A stretch of 64,000 bases of DNA from Anaeromyces robustus (Eukaryota; Neocallimastigomycota; Neocallimastigomycetes; Neocallimastigales; Neocallimastigaceae): the NCBI GenBank assembly GCA_002104895.1, contig MCFG01000168.1, positions 73,820 through 137,819 of the forward strand. Reading direction: 5' to 3'. The position numbers and the translations under genes are program-made. This document shows positions 46,803 to 59,289 of this stretch, piece after piece. Positions within the stretch are counted from its first letter, which is position 1. Every line of letters begins with the position of its first letter. Below the pieces are notes generated by a model. The model made no database searches. It saw only the letters and a list, made by a program, of their open reading frames with translations, and had not been told where the DNA came from.

Positions 46803-49800
46803 TTTAATTTTTATATTAATAATTACATAACAATCTTATTTTATTTTATTTTTAATTATTTTTTTTAAAAAAACAAAACAAAATAAAACTACAAAAAAAA
46901 AAAAAAGTAAAAAAAAAAAATAATTTTTGATTCTTTATATACAAATTTTTAAAAAAAAAAAATTTTTTTTTTTAATAATTAATGTTAATTTAAATTGAAA
47001 TATTTAATAATTAATAAATATTAAAGGTTATTAAATATTTTATAAAATATAATTAATAAAATTCTTTTTTTTATTTTTTGTGTATTTTGTATATGATAAA
47101 TATTTGTGATTTAATTTATTTAATAGTTATAATATTATATATAATAGATAAAATTATATTTATATTATAAATAATATATTTTTTATATTATATTATACTA
47201 TATTATATATTATATTATACTATATTATATTGTATTATTTATAAATAAATATATTTCATTTTATTTTTTTTAAAAAAAAATTACACAATAATATCTTTTC
47301 ATTATTTATGATATTTATATGATATATTCATAAAAAAAAAAAAAAAAAAAAAAAAAGAAGATTTACACATTAAAATTATTAATTAATAATAGAAATTATT
47401 TTATATTATTATGATAATATAATTTCTTTAAAATTATTGGTCGAATTTAATATAGCCAAATATTTAAATATTCTATAATAAATTTAAAAAAATTAAATTT
47501 TATATGGAATAAAGAATTTCTAACCAATTTCATATATATTAAAGTTCAAAAAAAAATTTTTATCCATTATTATTAAAACTTTATTCATTATAATTTATTT
47601 ATGTGATATCAAAAAAAAATAAAACATTTTGGATTAGCAAAATTTCATAAATTAATATTGTGTAAAACACTATTTTGGAACAATATTATTCTATACTATT
47701 TTATATGATTTTATATGATTTTATTTTACTTCATTTTGTTTTATTATTACTATTATTATTAATTATTATTTATTACTATTATTTATTATTAACGATTATT
47801 TATTATTTATTATTAATGATTATTTATTATTAACTATTATTAGCGATTATTTATTATTTCTTATTATTATTAACGATTAACTATATATATTTTAGGCGAA
47901 TGGAAATAGAATCAAATATATTATAACAAGTAAATTATTAGTTAATTTATTAATTTAATAAATAATCATACATTTTTTTATTTAAATAATACTACAAATG
48001 TAGAATAAACAAATAAATAAATAAATAAAAATGGAAAATAGAAAATAGAAAATGGAAATATAATCAAATCAAATTCAAATAAAGATTATTTCATATTTTC
48101 TCTATATCATTAGATTTTCCGGGTTATATACAATTAATATAATTATTTTTATTATTATTCTTAATTATAATAATTATATTAATATTTTATTTTTTTTTTC
48201 TTAAAAAAATTTATATGACTTGAATAAAAATTGACTTAGTACCAAATTCAATTGTTATTTATCAATAAGCTTTAATAATTTCATAAATTACATATATTCA
48301 TTTTTTTTTTACATCTTCAAATATATCAATATATACTTTAAAAAAAACATATTATTATTACTTTCAAATATATATATAAACAAAAATAAAGAAAGAAAAT
48401 AAATATTTTTCTTTTTCTTTTTATCAATTATAATTAATGAAAAAATTAAACAAAAATTACAAATTGAAAAACATGATTATTTATTTATTTATTAATTAAT
48501 ATTTTATTATATATTTAATAAAGTTTATTTATTTAGTTATTCATTATTAAAACCAATCAACCATTTTATTTTATACCAAAAATGAAAATAATAAAAAAAT
48601 CAAAATGAATAATTCATTTTATAATTAATTAATTAATTAATTAATAAAATTATAATAAAAATCTATATATATTAATAATAATAATAGAAAAAAAAAAAGT
48701 TAGAGAAAAAAGAACAACTTAAAACACAAACTAAAACTTTAAATATTATATTTATATTTATATTATATATTTATATTTATATTATATTATATTATATATA
48801 TCATTTTATATAAATAAATATATGAGTATAATTACAAAATATAAATTATTAATTATTTATTAAAAATATTTTAATGACCATTTTTTATTGTTTTAATTTT
48901 TATTATTTATTATTATTTATTTATTTATTTATTTATTTCTATTGTTTTTTTTTCTTGTTTGTGTTTATAGTATCGGATTAATCAGAGATTCTATCCGAAT
49001 TAATTTTGTCTAAGAAGCCATTTCAACAATCAGATGAAAATTTTCTACCGAACAAACTTTTTTACTTCAACTTAAGTGATAAGCATACTTTATAATTAAT
49101 ATTCATCAACTAAACATACATTGCTTGCTAGAATCAATAAAATAATTAATAATCAATAATTAATAATTAATAATTTAATAATAAAAAATTGCTTGGAATC
49201 AATAAAATAATTAATAATTATTAATAAATAACAAAAAAAAAAAAAAAAACGTTAAAGCCAATAGATAAAAATTAATTAAATTAAAATAATGATTAATTTT
49301 TTTTTTATATTTTTAATAATTAAAAAATTAATTTACTTTTTATTTATTTTTATATTAATCATTTATTTTTATATTAATCATTTATTTATTTATTTATTAT
49401 TTATCTATTTATTTATTTTATTTTATGTTATTTTTATTTTATTTTTTAGTATTTTGGGTGACAAGTATTTTGATCACAATTAAATAAAAATGTTATCATT
49501 TTTTTTATTTTTTTAATAAAAAAAAAGGAAAAAAAAATGAGAAAAAGATTGTAAAATAATTAAAAAGATTTTTTTAAATAATAGTTATTTTTAAAAAAAA
49601 AAATGAGAAAATGCAGAATTCTTTCTAAATTAAAGTATTTAAAAAAATTTTATAAAAAATATATTTTATATATTTTTTTTAAATTTTTATTTAATTTTTT
49701 TTTCAGTATAAAAAGCACTCTATACATATTTTTATGAATTATAATTAGTATACTTCTAAAATATATTATAAAAAAGAATTATTTACATTTTTAATTAGTT

Positions 49801-50173
49801 TAATATTTAATATTAATTAGTTAACTAATATTAATATAAATATCTATGTAAGATCTACATTAATTTATCATTATTTAATATATTGTTTTGTGTATTTACA
49901 CGTGATCCTGTCATTTAATATAATTCAATACATAAAGACAATATAATTAATTTAATATAAAAATATATATTATAATATATTGTGAATTATTTTCATTTTA
50001 TTTTTTTTTTTGTTAAAAAACAGACATTTTGGAAAATTTCCATCATTTATTCTAGAAAATCCATCGAAAAAAAATTTAATTAAATATAAATATATAAATA
50101 AATATAGGAATGATTTGAAATTGGTATTTTTTTTCATATATCTATAAGATTTACATAAAAAAAATTAAAACAA

Positions 50174-50231
50174 TACATTATCGCTTTGTATAACCATATT
50201 AATTCATTACATTATCACTTTGTATAACCAT
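50174..50231. repeat. 34-bp direct repeat, two copies
   Basis: TACATTATCGCTTTGTATAA at 50174 recurs as TACATTATCACTTTGTATAA at 50208, each followed by CCAT. The 12-base core TTATCGCTTTGT is found inverted near 50645. Confidence 0.7.
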
Positions 50232-50409
50232 GTAAAATCATTATTTAAATTGTATTATTTATATTAACAGTATAATCGGTAATACAATATAATTTCTATT
50301 TGCTCCTATTTCCTACCCATTATTATCTTGGACATGAACCAAAATTCAATTATAAATATATTTTTTTATTATTATCTATTTTTTGAAATTTCATTCTTCC
50401 TTTTATAAC

Positions 50410-50449
<40 letters not shown>

Positions 50450-50460
50450 CTTTTATTTAT

Positions 50461-50490
50461 AATGAGTTTTAGAAAAATATAAAACTCATT
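50461..50490. repeat. Perfect 10-bp hairpin
   Basis: AATGAGTTTT and AAAACTCATT flank a 10-base loop. Confidence 0.6.
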
Positions 50491-50700
50491 AAAAATACAA
50501 TAAAATGATAATAATAATAATAATTGTGATAAAAGAAAATAAATAACAAAAAAAAAGGATAACAAAATACACGATAAAAAAGTGGATACAAAAATATTTA
50601 TATTATTTTAATCAACTTTTAATTAAAAATTATTTCTAATATAGCACAAAGCGATAACACAAATAAATAAATATTTATACAAATAAATAAATATTTATAC

Positions 50701-50731
<31 letters not shown>

Positions 50732-51056
50732 GATAATAGTTAATATTGAGTAAAATATTAATTAAATTTCTTTTGTTATTTTTAATATTATTTATTTCTA
50801 TTATAAAAATTGTAATTTTTAATATTATTTATATCTATATAGAAATAATATTATTTTCAATGATTATATAATTATAAATTTTATTCTGTAAATTTCTATA
50901 TTCTTTTATATATCAAAGGTATTGTTAGTAAAGTAAATATTATTTTTTATTTTTATTAAATAAATTAAAAAATAAAGAAAAAAATTTTTTCTTTTTTTTT
51001 TAAAAATTGTCAAAAAATTTTTTTTAAAATGTACGATATAAATATGAATAATATTG

Positions 51057-51088
<32 letters not shown>

Positions 51089-51460
51089 CATGATATTAAT
51101 ATAAAATATGATTATCTTAACTTTTTAAAAATTAAATAAAAAAAAAATAATATATTTAATTTAGGATATAGAAAAAAACAAAAAAAAAATTGAAAAAAAT
51201 AACAATTAATAATATTAAATAAAAAATTATTTAATATTAATTATTTTCATTATAATATAAATAATTATAAAATAAATAATTATTAAATGTAAAATTTATT
51301 ATAATTAATAAATGTTTAATGTTAAATATAATTTAAATACTATTTATAATATTTAATATATATGTATGAATTTTCCAATCAATTTATATATATTACTAAA
51401 TAATACTAAATAATACTAAATAATACTAAATAATACTAAATAATAATAATAATAATAATA

Positions 51461-51508
<48 letters not shown>

Positions 51509-51594
51509 TAATAATAATAATAATAATAAATAATAATAATTAATAATAATAATAATAATTAAATAATAATAATTAAATAATAATAATAATTTCT

Positions 51595-52370
51595 GTTCTT
51601 TTGTTTCAGCTTATAATATCTGTATTTAATGAAATTTTAATTAAAGAAATTTCGAATAAAACAATATGAAAATTCGATAAAGTGTATTGTTATTTTGTAG
51701 AAAAAAAATACTAAATATTATAATCCTAATAAATAAAAAAAGAAAATTTTGATAAAGTGTATTGTATTATTATTTATAATATTAAAATACTAAATATTAA
51801 ATTCCTAATAAAATAAAAAAAGAAAAATTGGATAAAATATATTGTATTAAAATTATATATAATTCAATCGTTTTATTTTTTTTTTGAACTTTAAAAACTA
51901 TAAAACATTATTTTGGAATAGAATATTTTCATTTTTCCAAAGTCCAACATTATTATAAATAAGAATAAATAAAAAATAATAATAATAATGGTTTTTTTAT
52001 TTTTCTTTTGTTTCAGTGTATAGTTATATGAAATTTTATTTTGAATTTTAATTATATGAATATCGAAAATTGGATGAAATATATTGTAAAGAATAATAAT
52101 AAAAAAAATTTTTAAATAATAATAATAAAATAAAAAAGAAAAATTGGATATTGTTAATAACAATAATAATAAATTTTAAATCTTAATAAATATTATATTT
52201 TGGGAAAAAAAAATTGAAAATTGGGTATTGTTTTAAATATTACAATAAATTTTTAAAAATGATTAAATATTATTATTTAATTCTGTAGAATATTTTTTTT
52301 TTTTTGAACTTTAAATATTATAAAACTTTATTTTAGAATATTTTTTAATTTTTTTTTATTTCTTTTTTAT
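51595..52370. repeat. Degenerate ~420-bp tandem duplication with internal ~80-bp repeats
   Basis: Landmarks recur in the same order: CTTTTGTTTCAG (about 51598 and 52004), GATAAAGTGTATTG-type segments (51678, 51752) and GAACTTTAAAAACTATAAAA (51885; 52306 with changes). In the first half, an 80-bp unit ending CCTAATAAATAAAAAAAGAA is itself repeated. The reverse strand of one copy gives a spurious 90-codon frame at 51891-52163. Confidence 0.65.
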
Positions 52371-53057
52371 TATAATTAATAATTAATAATTAATACATTA
52401 TTTCTTTTCGAATTATTTAATTATTTTAAAAAATTTATATATTCATTTAAAGAAATAAATCAGATAAATCCTATAATAAATATAGTATAAAAATACAGAA
52501 AGTTATTAATGAAATAGTTAATAATAAATTAAATAATATTTATATTATCATTATATAGTGGTAAAATAGATGTGAAATTATAAAAAAAAAAATTGAGTCT
52601 ATTGAAGAAGTTGAACCTATTTGAAATAATTTTTGTTAAAGTTAAAACCTATTGAAACTGAATCTGTTAAAACTGGATCTGTAATACAAGAGATAAAATT
52701 TTTTGATTCATTAGTAAAATATTTAGAAGAAAAAACAAAAAATAAATAAAGTTATAATCCAGATAAAGTTTTATTATAATCTGAATTAGTTAATCCTCTT
52801 TGTTTTATATATTAATTTATTATATACTTCTTACTTTTTTTGATAAAGTACTTAATAAATTTAAAGCATTAGACAATGTGTTATGACTGTAAAATTTTAA
52901 AAAATGGAGGAATCCTTTAGAATAATTAAAAAAAAAAGCTATTAATTTTTTAATAGAAATCAATGTTTTTTTTTTTTTTTTTTAAGATTAATGATGATAT
53001 TTATATTCTTCATTTATCTTTATCGTAAAAATTAAGAAAATAGTGAATATAATAATT

Positions 53058-53876
53058 ATTATAGTTATCCTACTTCAGTAAGATCTAATGAATTTTTCAG
53101 ATATGGATTGATAAAAAAAATTTTTTTATTAATTTTTTTGAAATACTCTCAGCAGTAAGAAAATACTATGATTTCTCATAAAAGAAGTTTTTAAATATTT
53201 AAAATAATATAATAAAAAGTAAATATTTCATAATCAGTATTTAATTTGTAGCTATTACATGAAAAATAATACACTTTTTTTTTTGTTATAAAAAGTGTTT
53301 TACCTCTGGTTATTGATACAAGGACATTATTAATAATAAAAAAATATTCATTTTTTATTATTAATAATATAGTTAGTCATTTATATGTATTGTTTAAAAT
53401 CATAATATGAATTGTTTTTAAACATTATTATTAACAAATGTCACAGTATATTGAAGATTTCATTAATATTAATATGATTCTATAATATAAAAAAAATATC
53501 AATACCTGATCACTTTATTCATAAGGATGAATTTGAAACTATTCCATCTGATATTCCAAAAGGATTAGTTAATAATGGTAATGGTAAATATTAATAAAAA
53601 ATAATCATTTTTATATAATAATAATACCTTTGTTTCGATAGCTAAATTAAAAATCATATTATAACAAAAAAAAGTGTATTATTTTTCATGTAATAACTAC
53701 AAATTAAATACTGATCAAGAAATTCTTACTTTTTATTATATTATTTTTAAATATTTAAAACCTTCATTTATGATAAATAATACTATTTTCTTACTACTGA
53801 GAATATTTCAAAAAAATTAATAAAAAAATTTTTTTAACAATCCATATCTGAAATATTCATAAGATCACTTTATTCA
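53058..53876. repeat. Long inverted repeat with ~240-bp arms
   Basis: About 53058-53300 (extending weakly to 53345) is the reverse complement of about 53640-53876 with scattered mismatches. Matching blocks include TTCAGATATGGATTGAT, AAAAAATTTTTTTATTAATT and TTACATGAAAAATAATACAC against their complements. The spacer is about 300 bases and contains one copy of the direct repeat at 53508. A transcript would fold into a long hairpin. No transposase frame is inside. Confidence 0.85.
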
Positions 53877-53955
53877 TAAGGATGAATTTGAAACTATTTC
53901 ATCTGAAATTCCAAAAGGATTAGATAATAATGGTAATGGTAAATATTAATAAAAA
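53508..53955 (+). repeat. 92-bp direct repeat, two copies
   Basis: A segment beginning GATCACTTTATTCATAAGGA occurs at 53508-53600 and at 53863-53954 with only a few substitutions. It encodes the decayed end of an S8 domain. The second copy abuts the right arm of the long inverted repeat. Confidence 0.85.
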
Positions 53956-54189
53956 TAATAAAAAATTAATAATATAAATAATATGTAAATAATTATTTAA
54001 TTATTTAATTATTTAATCATTTAATTATTTAATTATTTAATTATTTAATTATTTAATTATTTAATTATTTTGCTTTGTTTTATTATATTTTATTTGCTAA
54101 TACTATGAATTACATAATGATTTTTATATAAATAAAATAAAAAAAAATTATTTATTTATTTATTTATCTTAAATAATGATTAGTTTAAT

Positions 54190-54745
54190 AATCAATATCA
54201 AGCCCAAATATCATTTAAAATTATTAAGTAGCCAAAGTTGTTTCTAATTAATTTATTTTGACCTGTTAGTATTAATTTTAGAAGACTCTTGAAAGATATG
54301 TTCAATTCAATTATCATTCATTTTAGATTTTTTTATTTATTTGTTTAATAGTATTATGTAATAGTAATAACCAATAATAAAATAAATATTTAGAAAATTT
54401 TAATAATTATATAATAATATATATATATATATATATATATTTAATTATTATTTATTTTTTATCTTATAATCTTACTATAGTAATTTTTAAAACTTTTTCT
54501 AATCCTTTACCTCAAAAAGATTCGTCTTTTGAAAAACTAGTAAAAGTTATATTCCATAATTATTCAAATTTCATATCATAAATAAACTTAATGTAACTTC
54601 AAGAAAATGTGTCTTATTTTAGTTGTTGTAATTATCTTCTAATAATACATCAAATGAAAGAATAATAGTGGATAAAATAAAATGATCACTTTTATTTATT
54701 TCATCAATTTAAATTTTATCATGTTTAAAAGTTAAACTAGTAGAA
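54190..54745 (-). pseudogene. Decayed copy of metallophosphatase exons 4 and 5
   Basis: 54192-54315 matches exon 5 of the gene at 44633, and 54476-54745 matches exon 4, in the same order and strand. Shared DNA includes ATATCATTTAAAATT-type text at the 3' end, TTTTTAAAACTTTTTCTAAT, AAAATGTGTCTTATTTT and AATTATCTTCTAATAA. The space between them (about 160 bases) corresponds to intron 4, so this was a DNA-level duplication and not a retrocopy. Codons are lost to stops and indels. Exons 1-3 were not found nearby. Confidence 0.8.
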
Positions 54746-55237
54746 TAAAGTGCAATATTATTTGATATGATTGCAATAAAAACAATAGAAAATTATTGTT
54801 ATTTGTATATTTGTAATTATAATGACACTTGTTCAATTAAATAGGTGAAACTACAGTTATAGCTATAGGATTCTTTAAATTATTTAAAAATTTATAAAAA
54901 AAAAATACGAATAATTGTAATAATTTAAAAATTAATTGTGATGATGTAAATGAGTGAGCTAAACGAAGTGAAAATTTTGATATTAATAGTAAAGAAGAAT
55001 TAAAAACTTTATTTAATGAATATCATAATTTAAATTTAATTGATAATAATTATAATGCTATAATGCATTAATCTATTATTAAATATGCATAAATAACTAA
55101 ATAAATTATATTTTGAAATGAAAAAAGAATGAAAAAATAATGAAAAAGTAAAAATGCTTGCAAAATAATTTAAACATTTAAACTTCACATTAAAAGAGTA
55201 CTTTTTTTTAATGATAATTAGGGAAAATTATAATAAT

Positions 55238-55277
<40 letters not shown>

Positions 55278-55484
55278 TTAATAATAATAATAATAATAAT
55301 TATTATATATAATATATAAAATATAATTTTATCATTTATATTTTTTTATATTTTTTAGAAAAAAAAAATTCACTCCTATTACTTTATATTAATCTAGAAT
55401 GAAAATTTTATATAAAAAACTAATAGTAATGTAATAAAAGGTATTAAAATTAAAAAGAAAAATGTAATACTATTATTTCTTATT

Positions 55485-56040
55485 AAAATGGAAATAGATA
55501 TATTCTTCTTTATTAAATTCTTGATTATGATTTTATTATTTTAATAATTTTTATCAATAACCTTATTTATTTTATCTTTATTATAATGATGGTTATGAGA
55601 AACACCACTCTTTTTTTGTCTTAATAAAAATATTATGAATCATATTAAATCATAATATTCAAGGATTAGGTCATTTTTGATGTATCTCTTTCAGCTTTTT
55701 TATCTTCATCTTTCTTGCAATTTTCAGCATTATTAACCATACCTTCAATTTATTCCTTTATATATATACTTTTTTTATTATTAGTAATAGAAATCTTATT
55801 AGATTTACTTGTTATATTTTTTTTTGTTTGTTCTTTAAACTTTATATTTAGTTGTTAGTTATAAATTAAGTACGCTTAAATTAAAATATTAGCTATTACT
55901 CCTAGTAGTAGAATTACCTTCAAGACCTTTAAAGGTAATAATACATTTTAATACAGCGAACATGACAATTATAAGTAAATATAGAATTTTTTTTAGCAAT
56001 ATAAGTAGTAGTATTCATAATAATTTGAAAAGTTGTAACT
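55485..56040 (-). pseudogene. Decayed HSP70 C-terminal half
   Basis: On the minus strand, in shifting frames, I read IIMNTTTYIAKKNSIFTY (compare HSP70 IPRNTTIPTKKSxIFST), then TSKSNKISITNNKKS, KE, stop, IEGMVNNAENCKKDEDKKAE (compare [20 protein letters not shown] and ERMVNDAEKYKxEDE). Near 55582-55490 are DKINKVIDKN and NNKNHNQEFNKEEY, matching the lid helices of HSP70. Several stops and frameshifts show it is dead. The order of blocks is correct for the substrate-binding domain and lid; the ATPase domain was not found. Confidence 0.75.
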
Positions 56041-56929
56041 AATAAGATAAATTTAAAACCATATTTACTTTTAATTTATATTTATTTATAGTTCTTAAAA
56101 AATAAATAATAATTATAAAATTATAAAATTTTGATTTAAACTAGAATTGGTTCTATCACTATGATAAATAAAACAACTAAATTAGATCATTTCTTATAAA
56201 CATTTAATTTTTTAAAGTGAAATCAAAATGTATAAAACAATTAATTAAATAAAACTAAAATAAATAATAAATAATAAATAAATAAATATTAGATAATGAA
56301 TAATAAATAATAAAATTATAAGTATATATATAAAAAATGCAACTTAAAAGATAGAATTAAGTGTTTTCATAAGGTTTGGTATATATTATTATGATATTAA
56401 ATCATTATATATATAAAGTTTTAAAAAAATTAGAATAATACTATATATTATATTTTTTTTTTATGTATAAGATTATTTTTTTATATCAAAATTTTTATTT
56501 ATAGTTTTATTATCGTTTAATAATATTTAACTTGTTGGTGTTTTTATATAGGCAAGATAATTCCTTTTTATCTTCGTTTATTAAAATATTATTACTAAAT
56601 AAAACAAGAAATAATAATTAATTTAATTATATATCCCTATATGTAATTTTTTTTTTTTACATATAGTGTTATGATATATGAATTAAAAAATACTTTTATA
56701 TAATGACTTTTTTTTTTTTTTAAAACTCATAATTTGTATATCATCTTTATTGAGTTTAAATATAAATATATATGAATTATAAAAAAAAAACACAAAATAA
56801 AAAAAAAATGTTACTAATAAAAAAAAAAAAAAAAAAAAAAACCAGATAAACATTATAGATAATAATGAATAATAGTGGAGGGTATAAAGTAGTATAGTAA
56901 TACATAAAAAACAATAAATTCATACGAGT

Positions 56930-57065
56930 CCTTAATTCTATATGTAGAATTAAAGTAAAACTGATCTATGATCTATCCTATTCCACTTTGGGTTGGTAAT
57001 AGGATCGGTATTTGTCCTACTAGGCTTGTCCTACTGTGTTATCAGCATTGATGTTCCTTTTATAT
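56930..57065. other. GC-richer island, possible solo LTR or other element remnant
   Basis: A patch with clearly higher G+C than its surroundings. It contains a hairpin with TCCTATT / AATAGGA arms, the tandem GTCCTAC motifs TTGTCCTACTAGGC and TTGTCCTACTGTG, and upstream an inverted TAATTCTA / TAGAATTA pair. Read on the minus strand it could run from TGATAACACAG to ACCCTCCA (about 57042 to 56878), but target-site duplications were not found. Confidence 0.3.
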
Positions 57066-57234
57066 AAATGACATTAATCTATGTAATAACTTATTATAAA
57101 TATTATAATTATAATATTTAATATCCTTGAAACAATATATATAGAATTCAAAGAATTAATAACTAAAAAAATTTTTATATAATACTTTAAATAGTTTTTA
57201 AAAACCATTTTAAAATAATGGAAATTAATTTAAT

Positions 57235-58664
57235 CTAAATTTCATAAATATAACGATTAAATGTTTCATTTGGTGTATTTTTTAATAAACCAATTAAATA
57301 TTCTTCATCGTCTATTTCTTCATCACCTCTCCCATATTTAAAAATATAATGTTTAATTTTATTATTTAAAAATTTTGCATGAGAAAAGTTTTTTAATAAC
57401 AATTTTATTAAAAAGGTATTACCTTTATTATGAATTAAAGAAATTATATAAGTTAATGTTATTAAGAAATATTCGGTAGCGTTATTAGTATCAAATTTTG
57501 AATTAAATAGGAAATTTGGATCATTTAATATTTTACTTATCTCATCCTTATTTTTCAAACAATTAATAACAAAGTTAAGTTTATATAAATTTTCAATATC
57601 ATATCCGAAACATGTTGCTATATTAGTATAATATTAATTTAAATGACGACATTTTTCAGGTTCTTTTAATTTAATATATTCATCAACTAAGCAATAATAA
57701 AAGTGACTTTTAGACTGGAGAGAATTGTTGTCATTAATATTATTTTTCATATTTAGGATTATCAATTAATTTATAATTAAAGTTTTTTTTTATTACAAAA
57801 TTATGTCGTTTAAATTGTATCAAATAATCCTCCCTTAAACTTTTATTTTCAATAAATTCTTCAATTAAATCATCACTAAAAACATCATTAATAAATTCTT
57901 CAGAAAATTTATCATCACACTTAATATATAATCTATTAGGTAAAATAACATTTTTTTACATATTTTTTTGATATATAATATGGTATTGGTAATGGAACTC
58001 GAACAAAATTTTCACATTTCATTAAATTAGCATTTGTAAATGTTTCTGTTAAACATTTTAATAATTTCTCGTCACGGCAATTTGTATAATAAATCATCCT
58101 AAAATAATAGAGTGGACATATTGAATTTGCCATTTTTTCTAATAATACTTTATTATTATCCGTTAAAAATTCAAATATTTCAAATATAAATGGATTGGAT
58201 TGATCTTTTAAATAAAATAAGTTAAATAATTCTGCGGTTATAAAGTTATATTTATATAAAAAAGGAAAAATTACTTTGAATTCAAAGTTTTGTACAAACA
58301 TATCTATTATTTTATCATCTTCATTAAAAAGCTGTTCCAGTAGAAATTTATTTGGAATAATTAATTTAAATATATATTTAACAATTTTAAATGAGAATGG
58401 AACAATTCTTATAGTCTGATGTTTTTCTTCTCTCTGATATATTTTAATAAATTCATTATATTATTCAATATTATTTATCATAAAATATTGACTAGCTAAT
58501 ATACTTATTTTTATCACATAGACATGATTTTTTATTTTTTCATGATTAAACAATGGTTCGTATAGGTATATTCCATCTTTTGCTATTTATAATAAGTTTT
58601 CGGGATTACAGTCATTATTTAATTCTTTATAAAATAATTCTGTATTTCTTTCAAAGTTATTCAT
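57235..58664 (-). pseudogene. Broken gene of unknown family (~475 codons)
   Basis: Starting at an ATG at 58664 (MNNFERNTELFYKELNND), a long coding sequence with normal composition continues to 57235, but is broken by at least three in-frame TAA codons and two frameshifts (near 57950 and 57760). Two surviving open pieces are 58301-57936 and 57558-57235. The protein is alpha-helical, Phe/Asn/Lys-rich, with phrases such as FVQNFEFKVIFPFLYKYNF and FEIFEFLTDNNKVLLEKMAN. Two of the stops look like CAA-to-TAA changes (LLxIAKD, RHLNxYYTN). I do not recognise the family. The helical style resembles the non-ankyrin N-terminal region of the gene at 29832, weakly. Confidence 0.7.
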
Positions 58665-59289
58665 ATTGATTTTTAATTTAATAGAATATATATAACTTTA
58701 TTTTATTAAAAAAAAATTATCAATAATTTATAGGATTTATATATATATTTATATATATATTTTTTTCTTTAATAAAAATTAATATAATCAGTTTAAATTA
58801 TTTTTTAAATAATTGTATAAAATTTTCAATAATAATATTTAATTATATATATTTTATTAGGACAGAAGTTTGTAATACATGAACCTTATGTATTATTTAA
58901 AGTAGAAAAAATTATAATAAGATTAAGTTATATTTTTTATTTTTTATATGTGGCAAAAAGAAAAAACTTTGTATAAAAAGTTTTTTTCTTTATTATATTT
59001 TATATTATTTTAAAAAAAATTAAAAATCATTTTAATTTATATAACTTAATTTATTTTAAATTATTAAAGTTTTAAATGAAATTATTATTATTTTTTATAT
59101 TTTTTTTTCAATTTTTTATTGTGGTTCTACCAAAATCATTTTCATGAAGAAGAGGCAGTTAAAAAATTTTTTTTTTTTGCTGGGAATATAAATAGTAATA
59201 GCAAAAATATATTGTTATTATTTTTAATAAAATAGGACTAAAGTTAGATTAATGCATTAAAAAATCTTATTTTTTTCAAAGCAAAATTT

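Larger units (their letters stand above)
46803..51594. other. AT-rich intergenic region, no gene seen
   Basis: This includes the 5' flank of the metallophosphatase gene. Around 48970-49130 is a more complex patch with some C/G (for example ATCGGATTAATCAGAGATTC) but no frame, tRNA fold or recognised RNA. Short repeats are listed separately. Frames at 49289 and 50350 are Phe/Ile/Leu-only artefacts of composition. Confidence 0.6.
52570..53955 (+). pseudogene. Decayed subtilase, closest to the dead-site paralogue
   Basis: Near 52755-52890 the plus strand reads, across frames, NPDKVLL, SELVNPLC, YYILLTFFDKVLNKFKALDN and V. This parallels NPDEIPLDSKLVNPLC and NYYIVTAYLSDEALEEVKKL of the gene at 62243. 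Further on, HKDEFETIPSDIPKGLVNNG (53521 and again 53875) parallels LKNELSNIPSNTPNRFLNNG at the end of that gene's S8 domain. Many stops and frameshifts; most of the S8 domain is missing or replaced by the inverted repeat listed next. LVNPLC (not LVNHIC) links it to the dead-site type. Confidence 0.7.

Noticed and set aside
54958-55071. Plus-strand 37-codon open piece (contains SKEELKTLFNEYHNLNL)
   Set aside because: Composition looks coding, but there is no start, no homologue that I recognise and no continuation; may be part of the graveyard.
57235-58664. Alternative genetic code (TAA read as Gln) to explain the stops
   Set aside because: The intact genes end at normal TAA/TGA stops with complete domains, and frameshifts are present too, so pseudogene decay is simpler.
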